Of a stretch of 64,000 nucleotides of DNA, positions 52,164 to 63,889 are shown piece after piece; the stretch's first letter is position 1, and every line of letters starts with the position of its first letter. The position numbers and the translations under genes are program-made. The notes below the pieces were generated by a model that was given only the letters and a program-made list of their open reading frames with translations, did not search any database and was not told the origin of the DNA. Origin of the DNA: RGIG3513 sp045658985 (GTDB taxonomy: Bacteria; Bacillota; Clostridia; Oscillospirales; Butyricicoccaceae); the NCBI GenBank assembly GCA_045658985.1, contig JAZOWC010000068.1:1-64000 (forward strand), in the 5' to 3' direction.

Positions 52164-53732
52164 TTATTCCTCTCTAAGTATAATTTTTCCGTTGCGTTTG
52201 CCGTTGTGTACGGCGTTCTCTACTACTACCTCACCTGCCACAAGGACATAATTGAGTCCCTCGGCACGTTTCTGACAATCGGTAAACTCGGAGCGGTCGA
52301 TAAGCTTGTCGGGATCAAAGATGCACAGATCGGCATCGAATCCGTCCCAAACGAGACCCTTGGAGCGCAGATCGTATACTGCGGCGGGCATGGCGGTCAT
52401 CTTGCGGATCATCTCGGGCAGCGAGACCACGCCCTTTTCGCGGACGTATCTGCCGATGGCACGGGGGAAGGATGCTTTGAGTCTGGGGTGGTAGACAGAA
52501 GCTTTGCCTGCCACACCGCCGTCGGTGCAGATCATTGCCCTCTCGTATGCAAGAACGGTCTCAACGTCCTCCTCGGCTATGGAGAAGTAGACGCCCGTAA
52601 CCGCAAGCTCGCTGGCTATGAGGATGTCATAGACCATATCGTAGGGGTCTTTGCCCTCCATGCGGGCGATATCGTCCATACGCATACCCAGATACTGGGG
52701 ATAGGCACTGCTCTTGACGAGCTGAACCCAATGGAGGTCGTTCTGCCACTTCTGACGTGCCCACTCGGTGATCTCGGCGCGCTTTTGGGGGTCTCTCAGC
52801 TGCTCAAGCTGGGCAGCCGTGCTCTGCGCGCGGAATGCCTGAGGCAAGAAGGAGGTGTTGATGCCCGTGCTTGCTGCGTGATAGGGGTACACGTCGCAGT
52901 ATATCTCCACGCCCTGCTCGTTGGCCTCCCTGAGCATACGGATGGTGTGGGTGACTTTGCCCCAGCTCTCCTCGAGGCCTGCGGCTTTGTGGTGGGACAG
53001 AACGCCGCGGGCGCCGCCTGATGCGCGGATGATGGTGATAAACTCCTTGACGGCGCGCACCAGAGTCACGCCCTCACTGCGGATATGGGCGGCGACAACC
53101 GCGTTGTACTCGCCTGCCACCTTGGCAAGCTCGATACACTCATCTGTATCGGCATAGCAGCCGGGGGTATAGATGAGTCCCAGCGACAGACCAAGCGCAC
53201 CCGCCTCGATACCCTCACGCAGGAGAGCTTTCATTCTTTCAAGCTCCTCCAAAGTAGGCTTGCGGTTTTCTACGCCCATAACGGCGCGGCGGAGAGAACA
53301 CTGACCCACGAGCATTGCGATATTGCTGCCCTGAGGCTTGTCTTTGGCGCAGGAGAGGAAGGTGCCCATAGTCCGGTACACCTCGTCCTCTCTGCCCACG
53401 CCGTCTATCATCTTGATCTTGCTCTCGGGAATATCGCAGCCGAAGGGTGCCTGAGATGTGCCGCACTGGCCTGCGATGGAGGTGGTTATACCCTGCTCGA
53501 TCTTCTCCCGCTGATCGGGAAAGGTGAATATTGCCGAGTCATTGTGGGCGTGGGAATCTATAAAACCCGGGGTAACCACAAGTCCCTGAACGTCGATGGT
53601 TTCTTTGGCCTCGCCGCGGATGCCCTTTTTGACCTTGACGATCTTGCCGTCGCGGATGGCAACGTCGGCAAAATATGAGGGAGAGCCGGTACCGTCGATT
53701 ATTCGTCCGTTTTTGATGAGCAGGTCAAACAT
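52164..53732 (-). CDS. N-acyl-D-amino-acid deacylase family (copy 3 of 6)
   Basis: 522 residues. Motifs are DSHAHND, AGQCGT, LSHHK and CTDGG. The middle loop has FLPQAFRAQSTAAQLEQL, shared in pattern with copy 2 (FLPGPFRAQSAAAQIEQL), so copies 2 and 3 are sisters. Between GQCG and the next helix it reads APFGCDIPESK, different from copy 2 (APYGKDVPAEK), a position that lines the active-site mouth in known structures. It follows copy 2 after 5 bases. Confidence 0.87.
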   Translation of the reverse strand: MFDLLIKNGRIIDGTGSPSYFADVAIRDGKIVKVKKGIRGEAKETIDVQGLVVTPGFIDSHAHNDSAIFTFPDQREKIEQGITTSIAGQCGTSQAPFGCDIPESKIKMIDGVGREDEVYRTMGTFLSCAKDKPQGSNIAMLVGQCSLRRAVMGVENRKPTLEELERMKALLREGIEAGALGLSLGLIYTPGCYADTDECIELAKVAGEYNAVVAAHIRSEGVTLVRAVKEFITIIRASGGARGVLSHHKAAGLEESWGKVTHTIRMLREANEQGVEIYCDVYPYHAASTGINTSFLPQAFRAQSTAAQLEQLRDPQKRAEITEWARQKWQNDLHWVQLVKSSAYPQYLGMRMDDIARMEGKDPYDMVYDILIASELAVTGVYFSIAEEDVETVLAYERAMICTDGGVAGKASVYHPRLKASFPRAIGRYVREKGVVSLPEMIRKMTAMPAAVYDLRSKGLVWDGFDADLCIFDPDKLIDRSEFTDCQKRAEGLNYVLVAGEVVVENAVHNGKRNGKIILREE

Positions 53733-53737
53733 AATGA

Positions 53738-55303
53738 TTATTCCTCTCTAAGGATGATTTTGCCCAGACGCTTGCCGTTGTGAACAGCGTTCTCAACAAC
53801 GACCTCGCCTGCCATCAGGACATAGTTGAGTCCCTCGGCACGCTTCTGGCAATCGGTAAACTCGCTGCGGTCGATGATCTTGTCGGGATCGAAGATGCAC
53901 AGGTCGGCATCAAAGCCTTCCCACACCAGACCCTTGGAGCGCAGGTTGTAGACTGCGGCGGGCATTGCGGTCATCTTGCGGATCATCTCGGGCATGGAAA
54001 CCACACCCTTTTCGCGGCAGAATCTGCCCAGTGCGCGGGGGAAGGAGCCCTTGTTGCGGGGGTGGAAGACGGTTGCATTGCCTGCAACGCCGCCGTCGGT
54101 GCAGATCATTGCGCGGTCATATGCCATGACGGTGGCGATGTCTTCTTCGCAGATGGTGAAGTAGCAGGCTGTGCCGCCCATATTGTCGCTGGTGAGGATC
54201 TCAAAGACCATATCGTACTCATCTCTGCCCTCTTTTTCTGCGATCTTGTCCATACGCATACCCAGATACTGGGGATAGGAGCCGCTGCGGGCAAGCTGTA
54301 CCCAGCTGAGGTCTCTGCCCCATTTTTTGAGGTTCCACTGGAGGATCTCCTCGCGCTTCTGAGGATCATTGAGCTGCTCGATCTGTGCAGCGGCGCTCTG
54401 TGCGCGGAAGGGGCCGGGCAGGAAGGTAGATGCCAGACCCGTGTGGGATGCGTGGTAGGGGTATACGTCGCAGTAGATCTCCACGCCCTGCTCGTTGGCT
54501 TCCTTGAGCATACGGATGGTGTGGCTGACCTTGCCCCATGTCTCGTCACGGGTTGCGGCCTTGTGGTGAGACAGCACGCCTCTGGCGCCCGACTCACGGA
54601 TGATGGTGATAAACTCCTTGACAGCCTTGATGAGGTAGTCGCCCTCGTCACGGATGTGTGCGGCAACAACTGCGTTGTACTCGCCTGCTACCTTGGCGAT
54701 CTCGATGAGCTCGTCGGTCTCGGCATAGCAGCCGGGGGTGTAAATGAGGCCCAGCGACAGACCCAGTGCGCCTGCTTCGATGCCCTCGCGCAGGAGGGAT
54801 TTCATTTTCTCAAGCTCCTCGGCGGTAGGCTTGCGGTCTGCAACGCCCATAACGGCACGGCGGAGAGAGCCGTGACCTACCAGCATGCAGACGTTGCTGC
54901 CCTGGGGGACCTTCTGTGCATTCTCGAGGAAGGAGCCCATGGTCTTGTATACGTCGCACTCGGGGCCGAAGCCCTCGATATTCTTGATCTTCTCGGCGGG
55001 AACGTCCTTGCCGTAGGGTGCCTGAGAGCCGCCGCACTGACCTGCGATGGTGGTGGTGATGCCCTGCTCGATCTTCTCGCGCTGATCGGGGAAAGAGAAT
55101 ATGGCAGAGTCATTGTGTCCGTGAGAATCTATAAAGCCGGGGGTTACTACCAGACCCTGTGCGTCCAGGATGTCTTTTGTGTCGCCGCGGATGCCTTTTT
55201 TGACCTTGACGATCTTTCCATCCTTGATGGCAACGTCGGCAAAATAGGAGGGAGAACCGGTACCGTCGATAATTCTTCCGTTTTTGATAATAAGATCGTA
55301 CAT
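53738..55303 (-). CDS. N-acyl-D-amino-acid deacylase family (copy 2 of 6)
   Basis: 521 residues. Motifs are DSHGHND, AGQCGG, LSHHK and CTDGG with a following VFHPRNKGSFPRALGRF. It pairs with copy 3 by loop sequence. It starts 9 bases after copy 1. The long runs of identical DNA shared with copy 3 (for example around the DGFDADLCIFDPDK codons) indicate a fairly recent duplication or gene conversion. Confidence 0.87.
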   Translation of the reverse strand: MYDLIIKNGRIIDGTGSPSYFADVAIKDGKIVKVKKGIRGDTKDILDAQGLVVTPGFIDSHGHNDSAIFSFPDQREKIEQGITTTIAGQCGGSQAPYGKDVPAEKIKNIEGFGPECDVYKTMGSFLENAQKVPQGSNVCMLVGHGSLRRAVMGVADRKPTAEELEKMKSLLREGIEAGALGLSLGLIYTPGCYAETDELIEIAKVAGEYNAVVAAHIRDEGDYLIKAVKEFITIIRESGARGVLSHHKAATRDETWGKVSHTIRMLKEANEQGVEIYCDVYPYHASHTGLASTFLPGPFRAQSAAAQIEQLNDPQKREEILQWNLKKWGRDLSWVQLARSGSYPQYLGMRMDKIAEKEGRDEYDMVFEILTSDNMGGTACYFTICEEDIATVMAYDRAMICTDGGVAGNATVFHPRNKGSFPRALGRFCREKGVVSMPEMIRKMTAMPAAVYNLRSKGLVWEGFDADLCIFDPDKIIDRSEFTDCQKRAEGLNYVLMAGEVVVENAVHNGKRLGKIILREE

Positions 55304-55312
55304 ATTTTCACC

Positions 55313-56854
55313 TTATGCCTTTCTGATAGGTTTGCCTGCCAGAGCGCCGTTGTACTTGTCGTGCTCGACGGTGATAACGCCGTTGACCAGCACGTATTCA
55401 ACACCCACGTTGGGCTTGCCGGGTTCAACAAAAGTGGAGAGGGGGCCGTACTTGTCAGCATCGATGATGCAGATGTCTGCGTCTCTGCCCACCTCAAGCA
55501 GACCCTTGGTGTTGAGGTCATAGACCTCGGCTGCCAGAGAGGTCATCTTGCGGATCATCTCCTCAAACTCAACAGCCTTGAGCTCTCTGACAAAACGGGA
55601 TACGGCGCGGGGGAATGTGCCGTAGTTGCGGGGATGAGCGGGAGCGCGGGAAACGCTGCCGTCCGAGCCGATCATTGCATAGGGCTTGGAGATAACGTTC
55701 CGGACGTCCTCTTCGTTCATGGTGAACAGAACGCCGCGGCCGACGCACTCGTTGGCTGCCAGCACGTCGAACAGAGTCTCAAACTCGTCCTTGCCGTACT
55801 TCTCTGCGGCTTCGTTGATGCGCAGACCGTTGAGCTCGCTCAGCTCGGTAAGGCCGCACATAAGGCACCAGGACAGGCCCTTTTCGTGCCAGGAATGATT
55901 GATAAATGTCTCCTCGATCCACTCGCGTGCTTCCTTGCGGTATTCGGGAGTCTTGAGCATTTCGGCGATCTTCTTCTTGCCCAGAGCCTGACGCTCGGGG
56001 GAGATAAAGGTTGCCCACAGGCTGGTGGAGCAAGCCTCATAGGGGTATACGTCGCACCAGATGGGTACACCCTGCTCGCGTGCTTCTTCGATCAGCTTGG
56101 TGGTGATCTTGGTGCGTCCCCAGTAGTTGGGGCCGCCTGCTGCTTTGTGGTGGGAGACAACGGTCTTGGCGCCGGTGCGGCGGGCGATCTCGATCATCTC
56201 CTCCACAGACTCGACCAGTCTGACACTCTCAGAACGGATGTGGCTGGAGATAACGCCGCCTCTTTCGCCAACGACCTTGCCGATCTCAACGATCTCGTCG
56301 GTGGTTGCGTATGCGCCGGGGGTGTAGTAGATGCCCAGGTTCATGCCCTTGGCGCCCTCGTCCATGCACTTGGCCATGAGAGCCTTCATCTGCTCCATCT
56401 CCTCAGCGGTGGGGGCGCGGTTTGCCAGATCGCCCATAACCATATCGCGGATGGTGCTGTGGCCTGCCAGCAGAACTACGTTGCTGCCCAGACCGCTCTC
56501 CTCCAGAGCATCAAACCAATCCTTGACGGTCTTGCGCTTTTCGTAATTCTTGGCATCACACTTGCCGCAGGGAGCGTCGGAGCCGCCGCACTGGCCGCCG
56601 ATGATGGTGGTAACGCCCTGAAGCACGATGTTGTCCATATCGGGCATCTCAAGCACACTGCCGTCGCCGTGGCTGTGAGAATCGATAAAACCGGGTGTTG
56701 CGGTCAGGCCGGTGGCGTCGATGATCTGCTTTGCCTCGCCCTCTACTTTGCCCATTGCGGCGATCTTGCCGTCCTTGACAGCGATGTCGCCCTGATAGCC
56801 TTTTTTGCCGCTGCCGTCTACGATATTGGCGTTCTTAATGATAATATCAAACAT
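55313..56854 (-). CDS. N-acyl-D-amino-acid deacylase family (copy 1 of 6)
   Basis: 513 residues from the ATG at 56854, which has GAGGT 7 bases upstream; a longer frame to 56926 runs into the terminator and is rejected. It is the most different of the six and closest to classical D-aminoacylases: DSHSHGD, GGQCGG, SHHKAAGG, and GSDGSVSRAPAHPR where classical enzymes have GSDG. The small beta domain ends with DICIIDADKYGP. It is the first gene after the hairpin at 56901-56950. Confidence 0.88.
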   Translation of the reverse strand: MFDIIIKNANIVDGSGKKGYQGDIAVKDGKIAAMGKVEGEAKQIIDATGLTATPGFIDSHSHGDGSVLEMPDMDNIVLQGVTTIIGGQCGGSDAPCGKCDAKNYEKRKTVKDWFDALEESGLGSNVVLLAGHSTIRDMVMGDLANRAPTAEEMEQMKALMAKCMDEGAKGMNLGIYYTPGAYATTDEIVEIGKVVGERGGVISSHIRSESVRLVESVEEMIEIARRTGAKTVVSHHKAAGGPNYWGRTKITTKLIEEAREQGVPIWCDVYPYEACSTSLWATFISPERQALGKKKIAEMLKTPEYRKEAREWIEETFINHSWHEKGLSWCLMCGLTELSELNGLRINEAAEKYGKDEFETLFDVLAANECVGRGVLFTMNEEDVRNVISKPYAMIGSDGSVSRAPAHPRNYGTFPRAVSRFVRELKAVEFEEMIRKMTSLAAEVYDLNTKGLLEVGRDADICIIDADKYGPLSTFVEPGKPNVGVEYVLVNGVITVEHDKYNGALAGKPIRKA

Positions 56855-56900
56855 AATTTTTACCTCTTTCAGTGATTTTTCTGTGTTTTCGGTGATTTTG

Positions 56901-56950
56901 AAAAAAGAGGACCCAAACAAACGCATTTTCCCGTTTGCCTGAATCCTCTT
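56901..56950 (-). terminator. Terminator or attenuator between the MmgE/PrpD gene and the deacylase operon
   Basis: Arms of about 18 bases (AAGAGGA... and ...TCCTCTT, plus CAAACG/CGTTTG) are followed by TTTTTT on the minus strand. Only about 47 bases remain before the deacylase start and no good promoter is seen there, so the downstream genes may depend on partial read-through. Confidence 0.7.
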
Positions 56951-56958
56951 GTTTTTGT

Positions 56959-58302
56959 TTATCGGTCGGTCCAGTTTTCCTTGCGGTTTACGAGAGCAAC
57001 GATGTCACGGACCTTGACGTTGAGGTCGCCCTTGAGCACTTCCATAATGTCCTTGAGAGCCTTCTCGGTCATAACAGCCTTGCTCATACGCATAAACTTC
57101 TCCTCGATCCACTCAAAGCCGAAGCCCTCGTGTGCCTCGCCTCTGGGCTCGCACAGGCCGCCTTCCAGCACGGTGCCGTCCTTGAGGGTGATGACAGCCT
57201 TGCAGCAGCGGTGCTCGGGGAACATTGCGTCGATCTCGTCGTCCTTTTCAAAGCTCAGGCGGCTCATCATCTCGATGACTCTGGGATCGCCCAGGTTCTC
57301 GTCTCTGGCCTGCTCAAAGCCGAAGTCGCCCCATACGATACCGCAGGCGGTGGGATATGCGATGTTGTACTGGGATTCGTCGGTGGTCTTGGGAACGATC
57401 TTGGACAGACGGGTTGCCTGATAGAAGGTCTTGATGACGACTTTTTCGATATCCTGCCACTTGATGCCGTGGTCTCTCATCAGGAATACGACGGCGTCGA
57501 TTGCGGGGTGACCCCAGCGGCAGCCTGCGTAGGGTTTGAAGTACAGATCCAAGATCTCGTACTTTTTGCCCAGATCGTCGGCGTACTTCTTGTACTCCTC
57601 GCCGTCCATCAGGTGGCAGTTGGAAACGAAGCCGCACTTCTCGGAGGCCATTGCCATAGCACCGACCATAGCGCCGTAAGGAACACCGTCCTTGTTCATG
57701 GAGGGGTACTCAACACTTCTGCCGCCGGGAGCGAAGGGGCTGTTGAACTCGGCGATTGCCAGAGCGTTGTTCAGTCTCTCTCTGTCCCAGCCCTTGAGCT
57801 TGCCTGCGCCTGCTACGATACCCCAGGGTCCGAAGGAGCCGCTGGAATGGTAGTAGTTGTTGTAGTGCTCGATCATGGCGGCGCCCGAACGGATGGTGGT
57901 CTCGTAGGCGGCTACCAGAGCCTCAAGCAGCTCTTTGTATGTGCTGTCCTCTTCCCAAGCGGCGGCAAGAATACCGCTGATGAATGCTGTACCGGGATGA
58001 GCACGGATGATCTTGTGTCCGTCGTCAAGGTCGTAGGCGTTGGAGGAGTGACCCATGGCGGTGGTTGCACCGTAGTAGTTGAAGGTCTCCTGAATGCCGA
58101 TTACGGGGATATCGCCCTTGCCGAACATTTCTTTTGCAGTCTTGACGCCTGCATCGAACTGTGCGCTGTGGCTGCCCAGGATCAGAGCATTCAGCAGGTC
58201 GGCAAAGCACATCTTTGCTCTCTCCTGAACCTTCTCGGGCAGGTTCTCCCATTTGAGGTTGATGATAAAGTCCTCAAACTTGTAGTCTCTCGAATAAATC
58301 AT
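56959..58302 (-). CDS. MmgE/PrpD-family protein
   Basis: 447 residues, cytosolic. It shows the two-part fold of the 2-methylcitrate dehydratase / cis-aconitate decarboxylase family: AMGHSSNAYDLDDGHKI with HPGTA near residue 83-107, FAPGGRSVEYPSMNKDG, and KPYAGCRWGHPAIDA. Family members dehydrate, decarboxylate or epimerise carboxylic acids; iminodisuccinate epimerase belongs here. Beside six D-aminoacylases an epimerase-type role on an amino-acid derivative is possible, but the propionate methylcitrate genes are absent and nothing in the sequence fixes the reaction. It is the first gene of the minus-strand scavenging region. Confidence 0.85.
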   Translation of the reverse strand: MIYSRDYKFEDFIINLKWENLPEKVQERAKMCFADLLNALILGSHSAQFDAGVKTAKEMFGKGDIPVIGIQETFNYYGATTAMGHSSNAYDLDDGHKIIRAHPGTAFISGILAAAWEEDSTYKELLEALVAAYETTIRSGAAMIEHYNNYYHSSGSFGPWGIVAGAGKLKGWDRERLNNALAIAEFNSPFAPGGRSVEYPSMNKDGVPYGAMVGAMAMASEKCGFVSNCHLMDGEEYKKYADDLGKKYEILDLYFKPYAGCRWGHPAIDAVVFLMRDHGIKWQDIEKVVIKTFYQATRLSKIVPKTTDESQYNIAYPTACGIVWGDFGFEQARDENLGDPRVIEMMSRLSFEKDDEIDAMFPEHRCCKAVITLKDGTVLEGGLCEPRGEAHEGFGFEWIEEKFMRMSKAVMTEKALKDIMEVLKGDLNVKVRDIVALVNRKENWTDR

Positions 58303-58351
58303 TATGTTTCTCTCCTCACATAATAATAGTTTTTATTTACATCTGCCATTG

Positions 58352-58381
58352 ATTTTACCATAATACCGCCTTCAATTGCAA
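58352..58381 (-). promoter_or_regulatory. Promoter of the MmgE/PrpD gene
   Basis: TTGCAA (58381-58376) and TAAAAT (58357-58352) have an 18-base spacer. Confidence 0.45.
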
Positions 58382-58425
58382 GCCTTTTAGATATTATATT
58401 TACTTATATTTAATATAGCGTACGA

Positions 58426-58455
58426 TTGACTTTGGCGGGAGATTTATAGTATAAT
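58426..58455 (+). promoter_or_regulatory. Promoter of the EamA gene pair
   Basis: TTGACT (58426-58431) and TATAAT (58450-58455) have an 18-base spacer. Confidence 0.7.
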
Positions 58456-58496
58456 GGTCTGCAGAAAAACTTCAGTCTCTGTGCGAGGTGTGTTAT

Positions 58497-59417
58497 ATGA
58501 ATATGAAAACTCTCCGTGCCAATCTGCTTCTGGTGCTCACCGCCGCTTTGTGGGGTGCCGCATTCGTAGCCCAGAGCACGGCTATGGACGCTATCGGCCC
58601 CTTTACCTTCAACGGTGTGCGTATGCTCATCGGCTCTCTGGTGCTTCTGCCCCTCATCTGGGTGATGAACCTGCTTGACCGCAAAAAGCCCGAGTACAAG
58701 CCTATGAAGAAAGCCGATTGGAAACTGCTGATCACCGGCGGCGTGCTCTGCGGCATCGCACTGTTTTTTGCAAGCACATTCCAGAACTACGGCATCATCT
58801 ACACCACCGCAGGCAAGGCAGGCTTTATTACCACCATCTACGTTGTGCTGGTACCCATTCTTGCTCTGGTGTTCCTCAGACAGAAATCCCACTGGCTCAC
58901 CTGGATCTACGCCGCGATAGCCATGGTCGGCTTCTATCTGCTGGCGCTGGGCGGCGGATTCGGCAACATCAACAAGGGCGACCTTCTGGTGCTGGTATGT
59001 GCCGTACTGTTCGCCGTACATATCCTCATCATCGACCGCTATTCCCCCCACGTTAACGGCGTTGCCCTGTCCAGCATACAGTTCTTTGTATGTGCTGTGC
59101 TGTCGCTGATAGCTGCGCTGGTTATGGAGGATATTTCTTTTGCTGATATAACCCGCGCCGCAGTACCCATTCTGTATGCGGGTATATGCTCCTGCGGCAT
59201 TGCCTACACACTGCAGGTAATAGCACAGAAGGACACCGACCCCACGGTAGCTGCCCTGCTGATGAGTCTGGAGAGCGTGTTCTCGGTGCTCTTTGGCTGG
59301 CTGATCCTCCACGAAAAACTGACCGTGAGCGAATATGCAGGCTGTGCCGTGGTATTCCTCGCCGTAGTGCTCAGCCAGATCCCTCCCGAAAAACTCAAGC
59401 TGAAAAAGAACAAATAA
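58497..59417 (+). CDS. EamA/DMT-superfamily permease (copy 1)
   Basis: 306 residues from the ATG at 58497, with GAGGTG 6 bases upstream; a GTG at 58488 overlaps that site. Ten predicted membrane segments lie in two repeated halves. The ends of both halves carry the EamA signatures (AALWGAAFVAQ at the start; LMSLESVFSVLFGWLILHE in helix 9). The substrate is unknown. It has a tandem paralogue 50 bases downstream and is transcribed divergently from the MmgE/PrpD gene. Confidence 0.88.
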   Translation: MNMKTLRANLLLVLTAALWGAAFVAQSTAMDAIGPFTFNGVRMLIGSLVLLPLIWVMNLLDRKKPEYKPMKKADWKLLITGGVLCGIALFFASTFQNYGIIYTTAGKAGFITTIYVVLVPILALVFLRQKSHWLTWIYAAIAMVGFYLLALGGGFGNINKGDLLVLVCAVLFAVHILIIDRYSPHVNGVALSSIQFFVCAVLSLIAALVMEDISFADITRAAVPILYAGICSCGIAYTLQVIAQKDTDPTVAALLMSLESVFSVLFGWLILHEKLTVSEYAGCAVVFLAVVLSQIPPEKLKLKKNK

Positions 59418-59426
59418 TCTATCTGT

Positions 59427-59450
59427 GAAAGCTCCGTATCTGGAGCTTTC
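59427..59450 (+). terminator. Hairpin between the two EamA genes
   Basis: The 9-bp perfect stem GAAAGCTCC/GGAGCTTTC has a weakly T-rich tail and may reduce expression of the second gene. Confidence 0.45.
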
Positions 59451-59467
59451 GCCTTAATCGGAGATAT

Positions 59468-60388
59468 ATGAACAAACGTAAACTGACAGGAAACCTCATG
59501 CTGCTGGTTGCCGCTGCCGTATGGGGCGGCGGATATATCGCCAACGATGCGGCAATACAGCATATCGGCGTATTCACCTATGAGATGCTGCGTATGTTTC
59601 TGGGCGGGCTTCTGCTCCTCCCCCTGTGCATAGCTCTGCGCTCAAAGGAGAAAAAACGCGCCGCCTCGGAATCTCTCGCGGCCGAACCCATCCCATTCAA
59701 GCTGCTTTTTGCAGGCGGCGTTCTCTGCGGCGTGGCGCTGGTGTTTGCCTCGGCTCTGCAGGGCTTCGGCCTGCTCTACACCACCCCCGGCAAAGGCTCC
59801 TTTATAGCCGCGCTGTATATCGTCATAGTGCCCATTATCACGTCGACCCTCCACCGCAAAGCGCCCGGAATATTTATATGGCTGGGCGTTGCGGCGGCGC
59901 TGGGCGGATTTGCTCTGCTGTCTCTCAGCGGTGAAGAGGGCGGCATCAACAAGGGCGACCTGATCATGCTGGCCTGCGCCGCGGTGTACTCGGTGCAGAT
60001 ATGTCTGCTGGAGCATTTTTCTCCAAAGGTCAACGGCGTGTTTCTGGCCTGCGTGGAGTTTTTTACCGCATCGCTGACGGCACTGGTGCTGGCGCTGATA
60101 TTCGACGATATTTCCATCGCCACCATTGCTCGGGCGGCTCTCCCTCTGCTCTATTCGGCCGTGATATCCTGCTGCATAGGCTTTACCCTGCAGTCGGTGG
60201 CGCTGCGCATGACCGACGCGTCGGTAGGCTCGCTGATAATGAGCCTTGAGAGCGTGTTTGCCCTGCTTTTTTCCTGGCTGATAACAAGCGAAACTCTGCT
60301 CCTGCGCGAGTACATGGGCTGTGCGCTGGTGTTTGCCGCCGTTATCCTGTCCCAGCTGCCTTCACCAAAGCTAAGCAGGCGCAACTGA
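59468..60388 (+). CDS. EamA/DMT-superfamily permease (copy 2)
   Basis: 306 residues; GGAG 6 bases before the ATG. It has the same ten-helix layout as copy 1 and the matching motifs (AAVWGGGYIAND; IMSLESVFALLFSWLITSE). It differs from copy 1 by a longer hydrophilic loop after helix 2 (RSKEKKRAASESLAAEP). Tandem duplication with divergence suggests different or paired substrates; a heterodimer is possible but unsupported. Confidence 0.88.
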   Translation: MNKRKLTGNLMLLVAAAVWGGGYIANDAAIQHIGVFTYEMLRMFLGGLLLLPLCIALRSKEKKRAASESLAAEPIPFKLLFAGGVLCGVALVFASALQGFGLLYTTPGKGSFIAALYIVIVPIITSTLHRKAPGIFIWLGVAAALGGFALLSLSGEEGGINKGDLIMLACAAVYSVQICLLEHFSPKVNGVFLACVEFFTASLTALVLALIFDDISIATIARAALPLLYSAVISCCIGFTLQSVALRMTDASVGSLIMSLESVFALLFSWLITSETLLLREYMGCALVFAAVILSQLPSPKLSRRN

Positions 60389-60507
60389 TATTAACAAACA
60401 TTTTACGACTGTATACTGTGGAAAAATCCGTATAATAGTGTTATACTGAAAGCTAATGACAAATCCGCCGCAAAAAGCGGCCTATCAAATATAAGGAATG
60501 ATAAAAA

Positions 60508-63225
<2,718 letters not shown>

Positions 63226-63274
63226 TAAGCAAAATCTCGGGCAAAATATAAAAAAAGGAAAAGGAGAACAAACT

Positions 63275-63808
63275 ATGGAACTCAAAGGAAGCAAGACCGA
63301 ACAGAACCTCCGCGCCGCATTCTCGGGCGAGAGCGAGGCAAGAAACAAGTATACCTACTTTGCATCCGCCGCAAAAAAGGCAGGCTACGAGCAGATAGCT
63401 GACTTTTTCCTCAAGACCGCCGAGAACGAAAAAGAACACGCAAAGCTGTGGTTCAAGGCTCTCAACGGTATCGGCAACACCGAGCAGAATCTGCAGGCTG
63501 CCGCCGACGGCGAAAACTGGGAGTGGACCGATATGTACGCAAAGTTTGCCAAAGAGGCCGAGGAAGAAGGCTTCTATGAGCTGGCAAAGCAGTTCAGAGG
63601 TGTTGCCGCTATCGAAAAGAGCCACGAGGAGCGCTATCTGGCTCTGCTTAATAACCTCAAGAGCGGCACAGTATTCGCAAAGGACACCGAGCAGGTATGG
63701 GAGTGCCGCAACTGCGGTCATATGCACACCGGCGCCACCGCTCCTCAAGTCTGCCCCGTATGCAACCATCCTCAGGCATACTTCGAGCTGAGAAAAGAAA
63801 ATTACTGA
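63275..63808 (+). CDS. Rubrerythrin
   Basis: Non-haem diiron peroxidase protecting anaerobes from hydrogen peroxide. 177 residues: an N-terminal ferritin-like four-helix domain with GESEARNKY, ENEKEH, EAEEEGF and EKSHEERY supplying the diiron ligands, and a C-terminal rubredoxin domain with Cys144, Cys147, Cys160 and Cys163. AAGGAG lies 8 bases upstream of the ATG. It is monocistronic, with a terminator 14 bases after the stop. Confidence 0.96.
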   Translation: MELKGSKTEQNLRAAFSGESEARNKYTYFASAAKKAGYEQIADFFLKTAENEKEHAKLWFKALNGIGNTEQNLQAAADGENWEWTDMYAKFAKEAEEEGFYELAKQFRGVAAIEKSHEERYLALLNNLKSGTVFAKDTEQVWECRNCGHMHTGATAPQVCPVCNHPQAYFELRKENY

Positions 63809-63822
63809 TAAGCAAAACACAA

Positions 63823-63850
63823 AAAAGACCGCCCGTGGGCGGTCTTTTTT
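63823..63850 (+). terminator. Terminator of the rubrerythrin gene
   Basis: Stem AAGACCGCCC and its complement with a GTG-type loop, followed by a T-run. Confidence 0.85.
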
Positions 63851-63889
63851 GTATTGGATCATTTTTGCACGGACATGCGCCGGGCAAAA

